Assembly: GCA_028583405.1 (NCBI GenBank)
Contig: CM053248.1
Location: 25,904,543-25,968,542, forward strand
Reading direction: 5' to 3'
Source: Pogonophryne albipinna
Taxonomy: Eukaryota > Chordata > Actinopteri > Perciformes > Artedidraconidae
DNA: 64,000 nucleotides
The notes beneath the pieces are model-generated. The model made no database searches, was not told the origin of the DNA, and saw only the letters and a list, made by a program, of their open reading frames with translations. Positions 38,001 through 51,744 of this stretch are shown here, piece by piece (the stretch's first letter is position 1; each line of letters begins with the position of its first letter). A program made the position numbers and the translations under genes.

Positions 38001-41000
38001 TTGACTTGGACTTGAGCCTTCTGACTTGAGGTGACTTGATCATTTAATTCAGAGGTCTCCAACATGCCGATCGCGAGCTGCCGCTAGAAGAGCAGACTCC
38101 CGTCGGGGAGAGCAGAATCTTCAGCCGCAACTACTCTTGCTGTGAATCCATGCAGGCAGGGGCGGGGCTTTATTTAGCTGAGCCACCATGTGGCCAATCA
38201 TATGCGAGGACACACTAGGATCATACCATTATGTGAAAGAAGGGTGGGGGGCACAGCAGGTGTAGTGGTATAGGCCAGCTGCACAGAGCGACGGGGAGAC
38301 GGATTTAAATGCAAGTGCGTCGGGAAAAGTCAAGAAATTAGCGAAAACCGAAAAAAGAAGCAGCATCTGGCTGCTTTTCAATGATATTGGAGAAAGCAAA
38401 GCTGAGTGCTGGATTTGTAAAATGAAAATAACATTTTTTGGTTACCTTTATTTTGGTAACCACTCAGGATTTACTGTCAGAGGTGGGAGAAGTTCAGATC
38501 TTGTACTTGAGTACAAAAGTACCAGAGTGTAGGAATACTCAGTTACAAGTAAAAGTACAAAAGTATTAGCATCAAAATATAGTTAAAGTACCACCTGCAG
38601 AGGGATCTAGATGCAGGTGTTCTCTTCCCCATAGAGACCGCCTGGCAGCACATTATCCCTTGCATAAAGATAGATTGTGGGTCCCTTATAACATGTTGTA
38701 CACAGTGGAAATAAACATTCTGGTTACCTCAACATCAGGGATCTTATACATTAAACTCCTTCTGAATCAAACCGTCACGGTAGCCTTACCTTACTGATCC
38801 CTCTTAAATTAGAAAAACACACGTTACTTTACCAGCAGAGAGAAAATTGATTATTAAATTATTAATGTGACTAATAAAGAGCAATTTGATTATTAAGTAT
38901 TATTCTGTTGATCGATGTCATTACATTTGGTGAAAAACACATAATGACTTGTTTATGACTCGTTTTGTCAAAGTTTAGGACTTGGACTTGACTTGAACTT
39001 GCCCATCCTGACTTGAGACTCGACTTGGACTTGAACGCAAAGACTTGAGACTTGACTTGGACTTGAGCGCAAAGACTTGAGACTTGACTCGGACTTGCAA
39101 AACAATGACTTGGTCCCACCTCTGGTATTTAGAACATTTTAACCACTTTTTGTTTTTGTTGCTAAAAGCCTCCATTGACAAAATCAGTAATTTCACCTTA
39201 AAGGACATTAGTTGCTGTTTCTATCTGTTAGTTGGCTTATCTGATTGTGGGACTTTGGGAGAACAGGATTAAAGTCACACATTACTTTAAGGGGCCCTAT
39301 TATGCTAATTTGCAGGTTCATATTTGTATTTAGTGTCTCTACTGTGACTGCAGCACCTCTTTTCACCCTCTGTCTGAAACCAGAGCCCAGTCTGCTCTGA
39401 TTGGTTAACTGGTCAGCTCTCTTGCGATTGGTCAACCACTTAGAGTTGTCCCACCCCTTAGCCTATGACATACAATGTGTTAGAGCTTTAGGCCCTAGCC
39501 ACACGGAAACGAAAACAAACCGAATTCGATATCAAAAAAGTCTTCCATCCACACGCAATAGGCATCAGAAACGTGTCCTTCCACACGAGACCGCTCGACC
39601 CGCTGGAGACGCTGTAGTACATATGCCGGGCCTGTAAGTGGCGCTGTACTTCCGCCACAAAATACACCAAAATCAGCGAAGAAGACTTCCCGAGCATGGT
39701 TGCCATGGTTGCCATTCTGTTTATTCTCCGCGTAGATTTAGCAGCAGAGGTGGGGAGAGGCAGGGGCCAGGGCTCTGGCTCTTTTTCTTCCTCCCCGAGG
39801 CAAGCGTGTGCTCCTGCTGTAAATCTCCCGGTAGCCCACCAGCAGATGAAAAACACCCACCTCTCCGCCTCTTCCAAGGGACGAGGGAACCATGCGGCAG
39901 AGTTGCCGTTAGAACGTCTTCTTCGCCGGTCAACATGTCCGTTAAAGTTTAAATCTTCCGGACAAAATTAGAAAAGTGCCGGTCAAAGGTCTTCTTTGTT
40001 ATTTATTGAGCTTTAAAACAAATTGATAACGACTCTATATAACAATATAAAAATAATACACAGAGCCGCTCTTTTCCTCCCCCTCTCCTGACAGCCCGTC
40101 AGTATTTTCGTTATCAGGAAATGATCGTATAGGGCGTAATCACGGAGCCGTTTGGCCCCCCAGAGCGTTGCATCCCCGTAGATCTACCCACCTTGGGACC
40201 CGTTATCGTTACCGTTATCGTTATCGTTATCCCTGTCGGCCTCGTGTGGCCGAACCGTCTATAAGATAGAGAACTGTAGCGGATACGACTCGTTTCGTCA
40301 CCGTGTGGCTAGGGCCTTAGCCAATAGAAGCGCAAGTGTTATGTAGTGATCTCATTATCTCATGGAGGTAATCAAAGGATTTCAATCAAGGCTTTATAGA
40401 CAGGGGGGGGGGGTGTGTGGGAGAGAAACGCCTTCTGAAGGGTACTTTGGTGTTGAAGCCGTTGCCGTCCATTTACATGCACAAAAACCTATATACAGTG
40501 GGGCAAAAAAGTATTTAGTCAGCCACCAATTGTGCAAGTTCTCCCACTTAAAAAGATGAGAGAGGCCTGTAATTTTCATCCTAGGTACACTTCAACTATG
40601 AGAGACAAAATGGGGGGAAAGAATCCAGGAAATCACATTGTAGGATTTTTAATGAATTAATTGGTAAATTCCTCGGTAAAATGAGTATTTGATCACCTAC
40701 AAACAAACAAGATTTCTGGCTCTCACAGACCTGTAACTTCTTCTTTAAGAGCCTCCTCTGTCCTCCACTCGTTAACTGTATTAATGGCACCTGTTTGAAC
40801 TCGTTATCAGTATAAAAGACACCTGTCCACAACCTCAAACAGTCACACTCCAAACTCCACTATGGCCAAGACCAAAGAGCTGTCAAAGGACACCAGAAAC
40901 AAAATTGTAGACCTGCACCAGGCTGGGAAGACTGAATCTGCAATAGGTAAGCAGCTTGGTGTGAAGAAATCAACTGTGGGAGCAATTATTAGAAAATGGA

Positions 41001-44000
41001 AGACATACAAGACCACTGATAATCTCCCTCGATCTGGGGCTCCACGCAAGATCTCACCCCGTGGGGTCAAAATGATCACAAGAACGGTGAGCAAAGATCC
41101 CAGAACCACACGGGGGGACCTAGTCAATGACCTGCAGAGAGCTGGGACCAAAGTAACAAAGGCTACCATCAGTAACAAACTACGCCGCCAGGGACTCAAA
41201 TCCTGCAGTGCCAGACGTGTCCCCCTGCTTAAGCCAGTACATGTCTAGGCCCGTCTGAAGTTTGCTAGAGAGCATTTAGATGATCCAGAAGAGGATTGGG
41301 AGAATGTCGTATGGTCAGATGAAACCAAAATAGAACTTTTTGGTAAAAACTCAACTAGACTTGTTTGGAGGAGAAAGAATGCTGAGTTGCATCCAAAGAA
41401 CACTATACCTACTGTGAAACATGGGGGTGGAAACATCATGCTTTGGGGCTGCTTTTCTGCAAAGGGACCAGGACGAATGATCCGTGTAAAGGAAAGAATG
41501 AATGGGGCCATGTATCGTGAGATTTTGAGTGACAACCTCCTTCCATCAGCAAGGGCATTGAAGATGAAACGTGGCTGGGTCTTTCAGCATGACAATGATC
41601 CCAAACACACCGCCCGGGCAACAAAGGAGTGGCTTCGTAAGAAGCATTTCAAGGTCCTGGAGTGGCCTAGCCAGTCTCCAGATCTCAACCCCATAGAAAA
41701 TCTTTGGAGGGAGTTGAAAGTCCGTGTTGCCCAGCGACAGCCCCAAAACATCACTGCTCTAGAGGAGATCTGCATGGAGGAATGGGCCAAAATACCAGCA
41801 ACAGTGTGTGAAAACCTTGTGAAGACTTACAGAAAACGTTTGACCTCTGTCATTGCCAACAAAGGGTATATAACAAAGTATTGAGATGAACTTTTGTTAT
41901 TGACCAAATACTTATTTTCCACCATAATTTGCAAATAAATTCTTTAAAAATCAGACAATGTGATTTTCTGGATTTTTTTTTTCTTCTCTTTTGTCTCTCA
42001 TAGTTGAGGTATACCTAGGATGAAAATTACAGGCCTCTCTCATCTTTTTAAGTGGGAGAACTTGCACAATTGGTGGCTGACTAAATACTTTTTTGCCCCA
42101 CTGTAACACACTAAGGGAAAACCCAAAAATAAGGCCTTTTTTTATTATTAAAAAGGACCTAAATAATAATATTTATTTCCCTTTATATATTATAGACATT
42201 TCCCTTTAGGACTTTTAGTTCGTTGCTTGAAAATCAAATTGAATATAATCAAATGTACTTATTATAAGGTTTATATAAGAACATTGAGTTTACTTGTAAT
42301 TAAATGTGCAACATATATATTCATGAACAAAATAGCTTAAGTGAATCTCTTGTTCAGCACAAGTTAGTGGACTCAGACGTTTAGAAGAAACGAGTGACCT
42401 TGTATTTCACTTCATTCATTCCCTGTATTCTCTCTCCTCGTCTCTGCAGTCTCTCATATTCCTGGCCTGCGTGGCGGCTGCGGGGCTCGGCCTCAACCTG
42501 CTGTGTCTCGCCATCTACCTGAGCTGTTTGTGCTGCTGCCACAAAGACGAAGAGGAGGAGAGCAAGAAGCCCAATTCCTGCTGCGTCACCTGGTCCGCTG
42601 TCACCGCCGGCCTCATCACATGGTGAGAGGCACAATGACATCATGACTAACTGCTGATTACAGTGCGCACACACACATACAAACACAAACACAGTCTGTC
42701 CATGTTTTCCCATTTTCTTTATTGGTCGCTCAGTATTCCTACTGGAATGGGGTGATGTTTTCACTGCAAACACTCTCAGTCTGTTTCTGTATCCCCACAT
42801 GATATGACCTAGTATAGTTGATTGTGTGTAGGCGCTCTGTATATTTTCCCACACTGTTTGTCTCTGTTTTCATGTATATTATGCCTTTCAGACAACCTCT
42901 TTTTTGTAATACCCTATGCTTATATTTGTAGAACATTATGGTTTGGATTCACAATAGCCTAGGAAGACGTCTCTATTCCTTACTTTACCTCAGTGAGACT
43001 TTGATGTTGATGTGTTTGAAATATTTCTGATAACCCCTACCCTTTCCACGCAATTGTAAGATTTGTGCTTTGAAAACGAGACATAAAATGCTCAAAGCAG
43101 TGGATGTTTTTGATACTAGTACAAGCAGAGTTTTCTTTCAACCTCAGTCCGACATGTGTTTTTCAAAACAGCTCTCTATAGCAAGCTATGGCCTCTGGTT
43201 TTGGGGGATATTGTCAGAATAATGTTGTTATTCACCAGGATTTAGTTTACACTGGCATTAAACAACCGGTTAGCATTCTGACTGTTGATGCACCGTCGTT
43301 GTTGGCGAAGCGTTCCCGATGATGTGGGTGTATTATGAATATTCTGCTGACAATAATGTAATTGTGCAGCCAACTGCCAGATGTAGCTCTTCACCTTGAT
43401 GCTTTAAACCTTTGGAAAAGATGCATCAACTGAGTTTGCAAAATACAGAGAAAAAAAGACATGACAAATTCAATAAAACCTAGAGAAACCTATAGTACCG
43501 TTTGTTGTGCACGCTAACAGTAATACATATAAAAGCCAAGTAGAAGTAAGACAAATCTACATCAGAATATTATCAAATATTTGAGGAATGATATAATCTT
43601 GGTTAGAAAGAAAAGTCACTATACCCTACCCTCATACCTCTTAAATCTTGAAAGGAATATTATAAACAGTTTTAAGAGCTAAGTACAGCTCAGATTCTCT
43701 TTTTACTTCTTTACATACTTGTAAATAACCTTTCCCTCTAGTTTAATGCTTGCCTGAACTTGGTACTGTAAAATTAATCAAGCGTAGCCTATTTGTTTTG
43801 CCTTTTAAAAATCTCCTGTTCACATGGCTGGCTGGATAATGCAGAACAGATCATGGAAAACCAGTCACAGGTTACTAATGATGCATTAAGGTAGAATTTT
43901 CATTAGTCCCATTAGCAAAGATCTGATGTCACCGCCACGACACAGAATAAGTCATTTAAATGTGTTCAATAAACCTCTCAAATAAGACTATTTTTGTGTA

Positions 44001-47000
44001 GATGTTTTGCTTATTTTAAGATATCTGACCTAGTGTTTCCCCTCAGATTTAACAGAGGAGTGCTGCAGTAAGATGTGATTTGTTTTGGCTGGAGGCCGTC
44101 TGATATCATCGACTCAATTGTGAACTTCTCCATTCACACAATGGAGAAGTTCATTGTTTTTAATTGGATAGGAAACATTAACTGTTACAAACTTTAAGGG
44201 AAAGATTGTGTGAAACAAATGACTGATGCAAGACAGTCAGCACCAGATAGAAAGTTCCTCGGAGCAGCTAATTGAATTTGTTTCATGAGGAGTGGAAACC
44301 TCCCTCAGCCATGTGACAGTCATGTTCAGCAACCAGCCGGTATTATTGAATTAAGCCTCGAGCATTATCGCACGTCTTTCTTTTTCTCAGAGAGGGTTAA
44401 ATGTTTAAATGTAAATCCTGAAAGCTCAGCTAAAGCTCGTGTTCTGTACCACCTGAAGGTGAATAGGTCTTTCTCACAGAAGATAATACAATAAATACTT
44501 ATCAAAGAGTATTTTATAGAGGAAATGTGAATTTTTGTACCCCCTCAATTTATAAGTAAATGCTGGTTACTAATGAACGTTCTGTATGTCGAATTGCCTT
44601 CGTAAAACAGCACTAAAGCACACCAAACAACACTTTTATTCAACAGATGCAAACTGCTTCATTTCCCATGCAGTCTTTATAATGTGATACTTTATTATGC
44701 ATGTGTAATTCTTTAAATGTATGTAATGATTGACTCAAATGTGGCAGCCTTCCTCGCATTAAAGAAGTTTGTTGCAAAGTAATAAATAGATAAGTAATAA
44801 ATACAGAAAGAAGCAAAGGAGAACTGTTGTTTAATGGCAGACAGTGAGTTTACATACAGTACATTTCAAGTAGTTTTTTTAACTCTGACTCGACATATTG
44901 ACTCAATATGTTGTTTGCTTTCGGAAGCCCGTTCATGAGTTGATTGGCCGGGTAGTGGATTAGATTTGAGACCAATCTGCAAGAGTTCTCCCCACTCTAA
45001 AGACAATTATATCCATCTGTTTGCTCATCTCTGGCTTCATGCAGGGACCTTTGTAAGGCAAGGCAAGGCAAGTTTATTTATATAGCACCTTTCAACACAA
45101 GGCAATTCAAAGTGCTTTACAAAAATGAAAGACATTAAGAGCATTAAGAAACATTATTACAAATGATATCTAGAAACACTCATTTAAATGCAATGACTCT
45201 GGGGACAGAAAGCTGACCAGTCCCTGAAGACCTGAGAGATCTGGATGGTTCATAATTTAGCAGGAGGTCAGAAATGTATTTTGGGCCTAAACCATTCAAA
45301 GCTTTATAAACCAGCAGCAGTATTTTGAAATCAATTCTTTGACACACAGGATGCCAGTGTAAAGACTTCAGAACAGGAGTGATGTGATCCACTTTCTTAG
45401 TGTTAGTGAGAACTCGAGCAGCGGCGTTCTGAATCAGCTGAAGCTTTCTAATAGATTTTTTAGTGAGACCTGTGAAGACACCATTGCAGTAGTCGAGTCT
45501 ACTGAAGATAAAAGCATGGACAAGTTTTTCCAAATCCTGCTGTGACATTAGTCTTGTAATCCTAGATATGTTCTTTAGGTGATAGTTGGCTGATTTAGTA
45601 ACTGTTTTAATGTGACTGTTGAAACTCAGGTCAGAGTCCATGACTACACCTAGATTTCTGGCTTTATCTGTTGTTTTGAACATTGCAGGCTGAAGCTCAG
45701 CGCTATCTTTTATACGTTCTGCCTTGGCTCCAAAAAACCATTACCTCAGTTTTATCTTTGTTTAATTGGAGAAAGTTCTGACACATCCAGTCATTGATTT
45801 GTTCAATGCACTTACTCAGTGTTTGAATTGGAGCATAGTCTCCTGGTGAAATTGTTACGTAAATTTGTGTGTCATCCACATAGCTATGGTAACTTATTTT
45901 GTAGTTTTTCATTATCTCAGCCAGTGGTAGCATGTAGATGTTAAAGAGAAGAGGCCCCAAGATGGAGCCTTGAGGAACCCCACATGTCATATTTGTCAAC
46001 TCAGATGTGTATTTACCAATAGAAACAAAGTTGTTTCTGTCCTTTAAGTAGGATTTAAACCAATTTAGAACTGTTTCCGAAAGTCCCACCCAGTTTTCCA
46101 GTCGGACTAGTAATATGCTGTGGTCAACAGTGTCAAACGCAGCACTGAGATCTAATAATACTAACACTGAAGTTCTGCCACTGTCTGTGTTTAAGTGGAT
46201 GTCATTGGAGACCTTTACAAGAGCAGTCTCAGTGCTGTGGTTTGGACGAAAGCCTGACTGGAACACATCGAAACAACTATTTAAATGCAAGAAATTACTC
46301 AACTGTTGAAAAACAACTTTTTCAATGATTTTACCTAGAAATGGCAGGTTTGATATGGGCCTGTAATTGTTCATTACTGAAGCATCTAGATTATTCTTTT
46401 TTAAGAGCGGTTTAATGACTGCCGTTTTTTAGGGCCTGTGGAAAAACACCTGAGTAAAGAGACTTGTTTACTATATGAAGTAGATCTGAGGCCATGCAAT
46501 GAAAAACATTTTTGAAAAATCCTGTTGGGATAATGTCAAGGCAGCAGGAGGAGGATTTCAGATGTTGAATAATGTCCTCTAGGTTTTTATCTTTAATCTG
46601 ATGGAATTGTGTCATGGTGTTTTAATTGATTTTAATTGGACACAGGGACAAAACATTTGCTGTACCTGATACAGAGGCACTGACTGCTTGTCTGATTTTC
46701 TGAATTGTGTCAGTGAAGAAGGAGGCAAATTCATTGTAAGGTTGTACTAGAGTAGAAAATATGTCATGTGTGGTATTTCATATATATTTGCGTAGAGCAA
46801 AAGAGTTTACGTGGCCCTGCCAGATACGTTGTAGGAACATTATGAGATGAATGAAGTTAACCCTGTGGGAAATCAACTCTCTTTCATGTGATTCCCAACA
46901 TTGATTGTGTCTACTGAAGTTAAAGAGTGATGTCCAGTGGGTTTTCAATTAGACTTGGTACCAGCTTCATTTTTTATCCCATGAGTCCAGATCCTCCTTT

Positions 47001-50000
47001 CACCTTCACTTACTCCTCATTTCCCTTCTTAAGTCTTCTACCTTTTTTTCCCCATTTTCCTCTCCCTGTTCGACCTCCCCTCTTGTTTCTGTCCCTGCTT
47101 AATGTCCTCCACTCTAATTAAGTTTGACAATGACAGCTGACACGCTGTGATGTCCATCTAAATTAATACTGGAGAAGAGCAGATGTCACTCAATTGTACT
47201 CATGTATACGCTACTGTAGCTCATCAAGCTGCTCATGCTGAGGACATGTGGACTGTAACTTTAACGTTTATAGCATTATTATTTTGTATATTATAATATC
47301 ACTTGTGGACTGATTCCCAAAGAAGGATGTTCAAGGCAATTTGCAATAGATGGAAGCATAAACATTTAGGATTATGTTTTTGTCAAGAAGGTCTTCTCAC
47401 CACAGAATGTAACCTCATATTTTTCCTCTTACTTGTAAGTTTACAAATGCATTTAAGGGGAAATTAGAAGCAAGCATGTTTAAACACCAAAAACCCACAA
47501 ATAATTAATTCACACATGAATATAGAAATACAAAATATAATGAGGAAAAGCAAAATGGGTTATTACACGAGATTTAATTGCATGGCTTAGCAATAGCATG
47601 CCAACAATATCCAAACCACTTAGGCGGACTATGTCTATGGCACGACGAGAAAGTCCATTATGTCTTTATAAATGTATACAGATGAAGCATCTGTTTCATC
47701 TTGACTGTTTAACAGTTTTAGGGCTCCTGGAATGTAACCATAGCGTTATAATTCAAGAGTCTGGGGTCATTGATATGGGAATTTATGTTTTGCCAATCAT
47801 TTAAGACTCTACAGTCTTGTGCAAAATAAGCAAATAAATAAAAAATCCTTTTAATGAAAGTGTTCTATTTACATAGTCAGTTGAGTGAGACACAGCACAC
47901 AGTCTTTAAAGCCCTGTCTTCACAGATTATGCAAATTATCATCAGAAGTTGTTCTCCTTTCTAACACACTTGAAACATTTATTTGCATTTTTTAATTGGA
48001 ATCGGTGTCTGTTGCCAAACGGAAATGAGAATGGAGAAGACAAGAAAAGGGAGAGGGGAAGAAAGGAAGACGTCTGATTACATGATATATCATAAGTTTC
48101 CTCCATTGGATCCCATTCTGAAATGAATTGGCACACCTTGATATTTAACAGCATGCCTACAATTTTGGCAATAAAAGCATAGCAGCAGTAGAGTTTTAAA
48201 GCCCTCATTTACTTTTTTTCGGGGTCATTTATTTTTAGTAACTTCATTTTAGTCATGAATCCACTCTTTTGGAATTTTTCTAACCTTGAAAATGGAAATG
48301 AGTGCATGAAAAATTTAGAAAGTGACTTTTTGTATTTTATATTCTAGGCGTATTGAATATTAAGGGGATTTCTTTTGATGATCCTTAATGGGACATCAGG
48401 AGGGCTGAGTGAAATATAAAAATTGTCTTTATTTGTTATCTCAGGAGAGACACTGCTGCCATTTTGGGGCACAATCTCAAATATTCAAACATGTCTGGGT
48501 CTATTAATAGTGGCCGGGGGCATTTTTCTGCTACAGGCTGAATATTTGGTTCCTTTTTCTGCATTCCGCACAATGTCTTTTATTCACTTTGTCATTTATC
48601 AACATGACAGTTTTGACTTTTGCTCAGTACATGCCTACTCCGATATTCTTTCTTGTTGAATCAAACTGTGGATATTTGAAGAAGCGGCACCAAGGCAACT
48701 GGAAAGGGTAGAAAACAATGGATATTCTCTCTCTTTGCACGCCTCCCTATGTCCCCTTATTCATTAGATTCTGCCCTTCAAATATTTCCTCGGTTCTACC
48801 AAATCCACATTTCTCCCGGCTACTTTTACACAATACATTACACTTTCTCACAGATGAAAGGAGAGAAACTCCTGAAAGCATCCAACATAGGAAATGGACT
48901 GTTACATGCGTCATCATCAGTAGATTATTATTATTAAAAGGTGGTGCTCCAAGCAAGGTGAACCACTCTTACATGTTTTATGCTTTTTTCTGTCTTGCTC
49001 TGTTTATCATTGTCATACTTTCTGCGTTTCTGTCATTTTGTTTTTTCAACTGTCTCTGACTGCATGTATATTCAGTACACAATGTCTATTTGTTTCATTG
49101 TCAGTCTGTGTCCTTCGGTCTGTCTGTATCTTTCACATGTGTCTCATTCCAAACTGCTTTGTCTATTCTGTCCTAAATGTATCTCACCCATGCTTGCGTC
49201 ATGCCACTCCCTGGGGTTATTGTTAAAACTGCAAAGCGGGTGGTTTACCTGCAGGGGGTCCTTTTAATGAGGCTCTGTCCTTGTTGTACTAAGTAGGAAA
49301 ATAGCCCCTGTAGTTCTGCTCCACCTGCGCTCAGCATCGGCCAGATTTCAGGTATTCCATCCAGACAAACGTTGCAGGAAGCATGGATGAGCATAGATTT
49401 ATAGTCCAGCTCCGTTTATCTGTAGCAACAGGGAGGAGTCGGGGGAAACCACAAGGTTAAGAAGACTGCTCTGGAGTCTCAATTAGGCTGACTCCTGTTC
49501 ATTATCCCTTTGGTACTGACCTGACCTGGCCTTTATCTGGAGCACAATTTGTGATGGGACAGTGGGGGTTTATAGCAACCACGGGTACAGGGAATACCTC
49601 TACTGTAACAGAGAAGATACGTGGAAAGATCATGTAGTAGAAATTTAAAATACAAATAATTAACATCTGAACAACATGTGTGACATGAATACTGGTTAGC
49701 AGAGAAGCTGTAACAGTTGTAATAGCTTAATCGATGAATGCTTAAAACAAATAGTTAAAAGTAACACATATAACAAGGTAAGAAGTGGATAAAAGCTTAG
49801 AAATGTGGCTAAAAGATTGACGGTTAAGAGCTAAAACAGTTGGCTAAGAGTTGCGCTATTAATAAACAGCCTTAATAGTTAGCTAAACTGTTTAAATACT
49901 AAGCTAGGAAAAATATAAATAAAAAGGTAACATTGTAAGCTAGGAGAAATAGTAAAAAGCTTATTAGAGTTATTTAGCTTAAAAATAATGGAATAACTGC

Positions 50001-51635
50001 TTAGGTACTTAGCTAAAAGTAATGAATAAAGAGCTAAAATAGTTAGCTAAGAGTTAATGGACAGCTGGAATAGTTAGCTAAGAGAAATAATAAACTTCTG
50101 AGAGTTAAATGAGAAAAAAACTGATAAACAGCTGGAACTGTAAGGTAAGAGTGAGGATATATAGCTGAAATAGTTAAAAACTGGTGAAATAGTAAAAAGT
50201 GATTCATTTACTTATAATGGATTTAAACACTTGAGATATTTAGCTTAGAGCTAGCGATGCGTGGTTGTAATTGCTAAAAGGTAGGCCTACTAATACATGG
50301 TTAAAATAAACTGTGAGGTAGCTTTAAGTGGGTCTGGCGATTATGAGATCAGAGAAATCTATATTGATGTTTTATATTTTGAGAAGAGGCAACCCTCAAG
50401 CCGTGTAGAATGAATTAAGACATACAATAAAGATCTATAATAAATCATCAAGTCAAATAGCCATTTGGTGTGTCTGCTCACTTATCAGCAATGAAATGGA
50501 TCCTTGCACTCCTTCCTACTTTATATTAACTGGCATTGATGATCAGGTAATGGGTTCTGAGTGAAAAATGAGGTGTCAGTGCAAAAGGTATAGCTACATT
50601 GTATTCCAAGAAAACACATTTTAAATATAATACAGTGTCGTTTTACAGCTCCAAAAGTACAGCTACCAAATTAAGCAAGACAGGCTATGAATTAAAGGAA
50701 AACCATACATTAGTGGGCAGACAAACATGAATGCAGACCCTTGTTTAGGAAGGCACAGGGGTTAAATTATAATGCTATTATGTACTGTCACATCTCAAAA
50801 TCTCGTGGAAGTTTTTGGTGCTGGAACACCAGTCAAGCTTACCACTATCTACTGTAGGTAATACACTGACTTTGGGTAGTTAGGGATTACTATGAAGTAC
50901 AACTCCACGTTAAACATCCCTTAAAGCTGATTCAACACTTGTGAACATTAAATGCTTCATGTCACTGGAGGTAGCTCTAGGTGTACTTAATAAACTTGTG
51001 TATTGAGAGTTCCCCTCAGAGAAATATGTCAGCCTGAGTCAGATCTGAACTCCCTCATCATATGTTCAATTTAGTTTGATGTGTGACTCATTACTGTAAT
51101 GGCCTTTGCCGTGTCATTTAGTAACACAAGTTCCCTGAAGCTTCCATAAAAGGTTAATATTTTTTTCTTAGGTTTGCGCAGGTGGTCAGTATTGCAGGTG
51201 AATAAGCCCATCTCTACTGCAACATAATTGACTTTGCAAGAAATCTCTGCACAGGGTTTTCAGAGTTTGTTGTGAGACATTATGCATCTAGGTCTGATTT
51301 TGTAGCTTCTTCCAAATCCTATTATATAGCAGAGGAACAATGCCACAGCACTTCAGAGGCAACTGAAGCTCAGAGGAACTACTTAAGAGTGGGTGTTTAT
51401 GTTGGTGATTATTTTGTTTGTGCTGATGCTCCAGCTGAACAAATGAAATCCTTGGTTGACTGAGTATGCAAAAGCGGTTTCCAAATTATGCACACACATT
51501 CCAAAACCCTGTATTGTATCATTTCTGGTTCAAAGAGTGTTGTTTACATAAATGAACACAGAATCACAGTATTATGCAGCTCCAGTGCCTTACTGATACA
51601 GTATATTTGTTTTGCCTCCTGTAGACTACAACACA

Positions 51636-51699
<64 letters not shown>

Positions 51700-51709
51700 C
51701 ACATGCACG

Positions 51710-51744
<35 letters not shown>

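Larger units (their letters stand above)
39289..42140. mobile_element. CCCTATTATGC-type MITE, copy 2 (split by a Harbinger MITE and a Tc1)
   Basis: It begins GGGGCCCTATTATGC after CTTTAA and is inverted relative to copy 1. After removing the two insertions, about 415 bp remain and can be aligned to copy 1: AACCTATA joins across the Tc1 to ACACACTAAGGGAAAACCC, matching the inverted copy 1 at about 34960-34990. The right end is degenerate near 42140. Confidence 0.7.

Noticed and set aside
39488..39877. A 129-codon open frame on the minus strand
   Set aside because: It lies within the Harbinger MITE and starts and ends at its borders. It has no recognisable domain and its composition looks like repeat sequence.
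44118..44158. Short inverted repeat (GAACTTCTCCATT with its complement)
   Set aside because: Too short and isolated to support an RNA gene or element.
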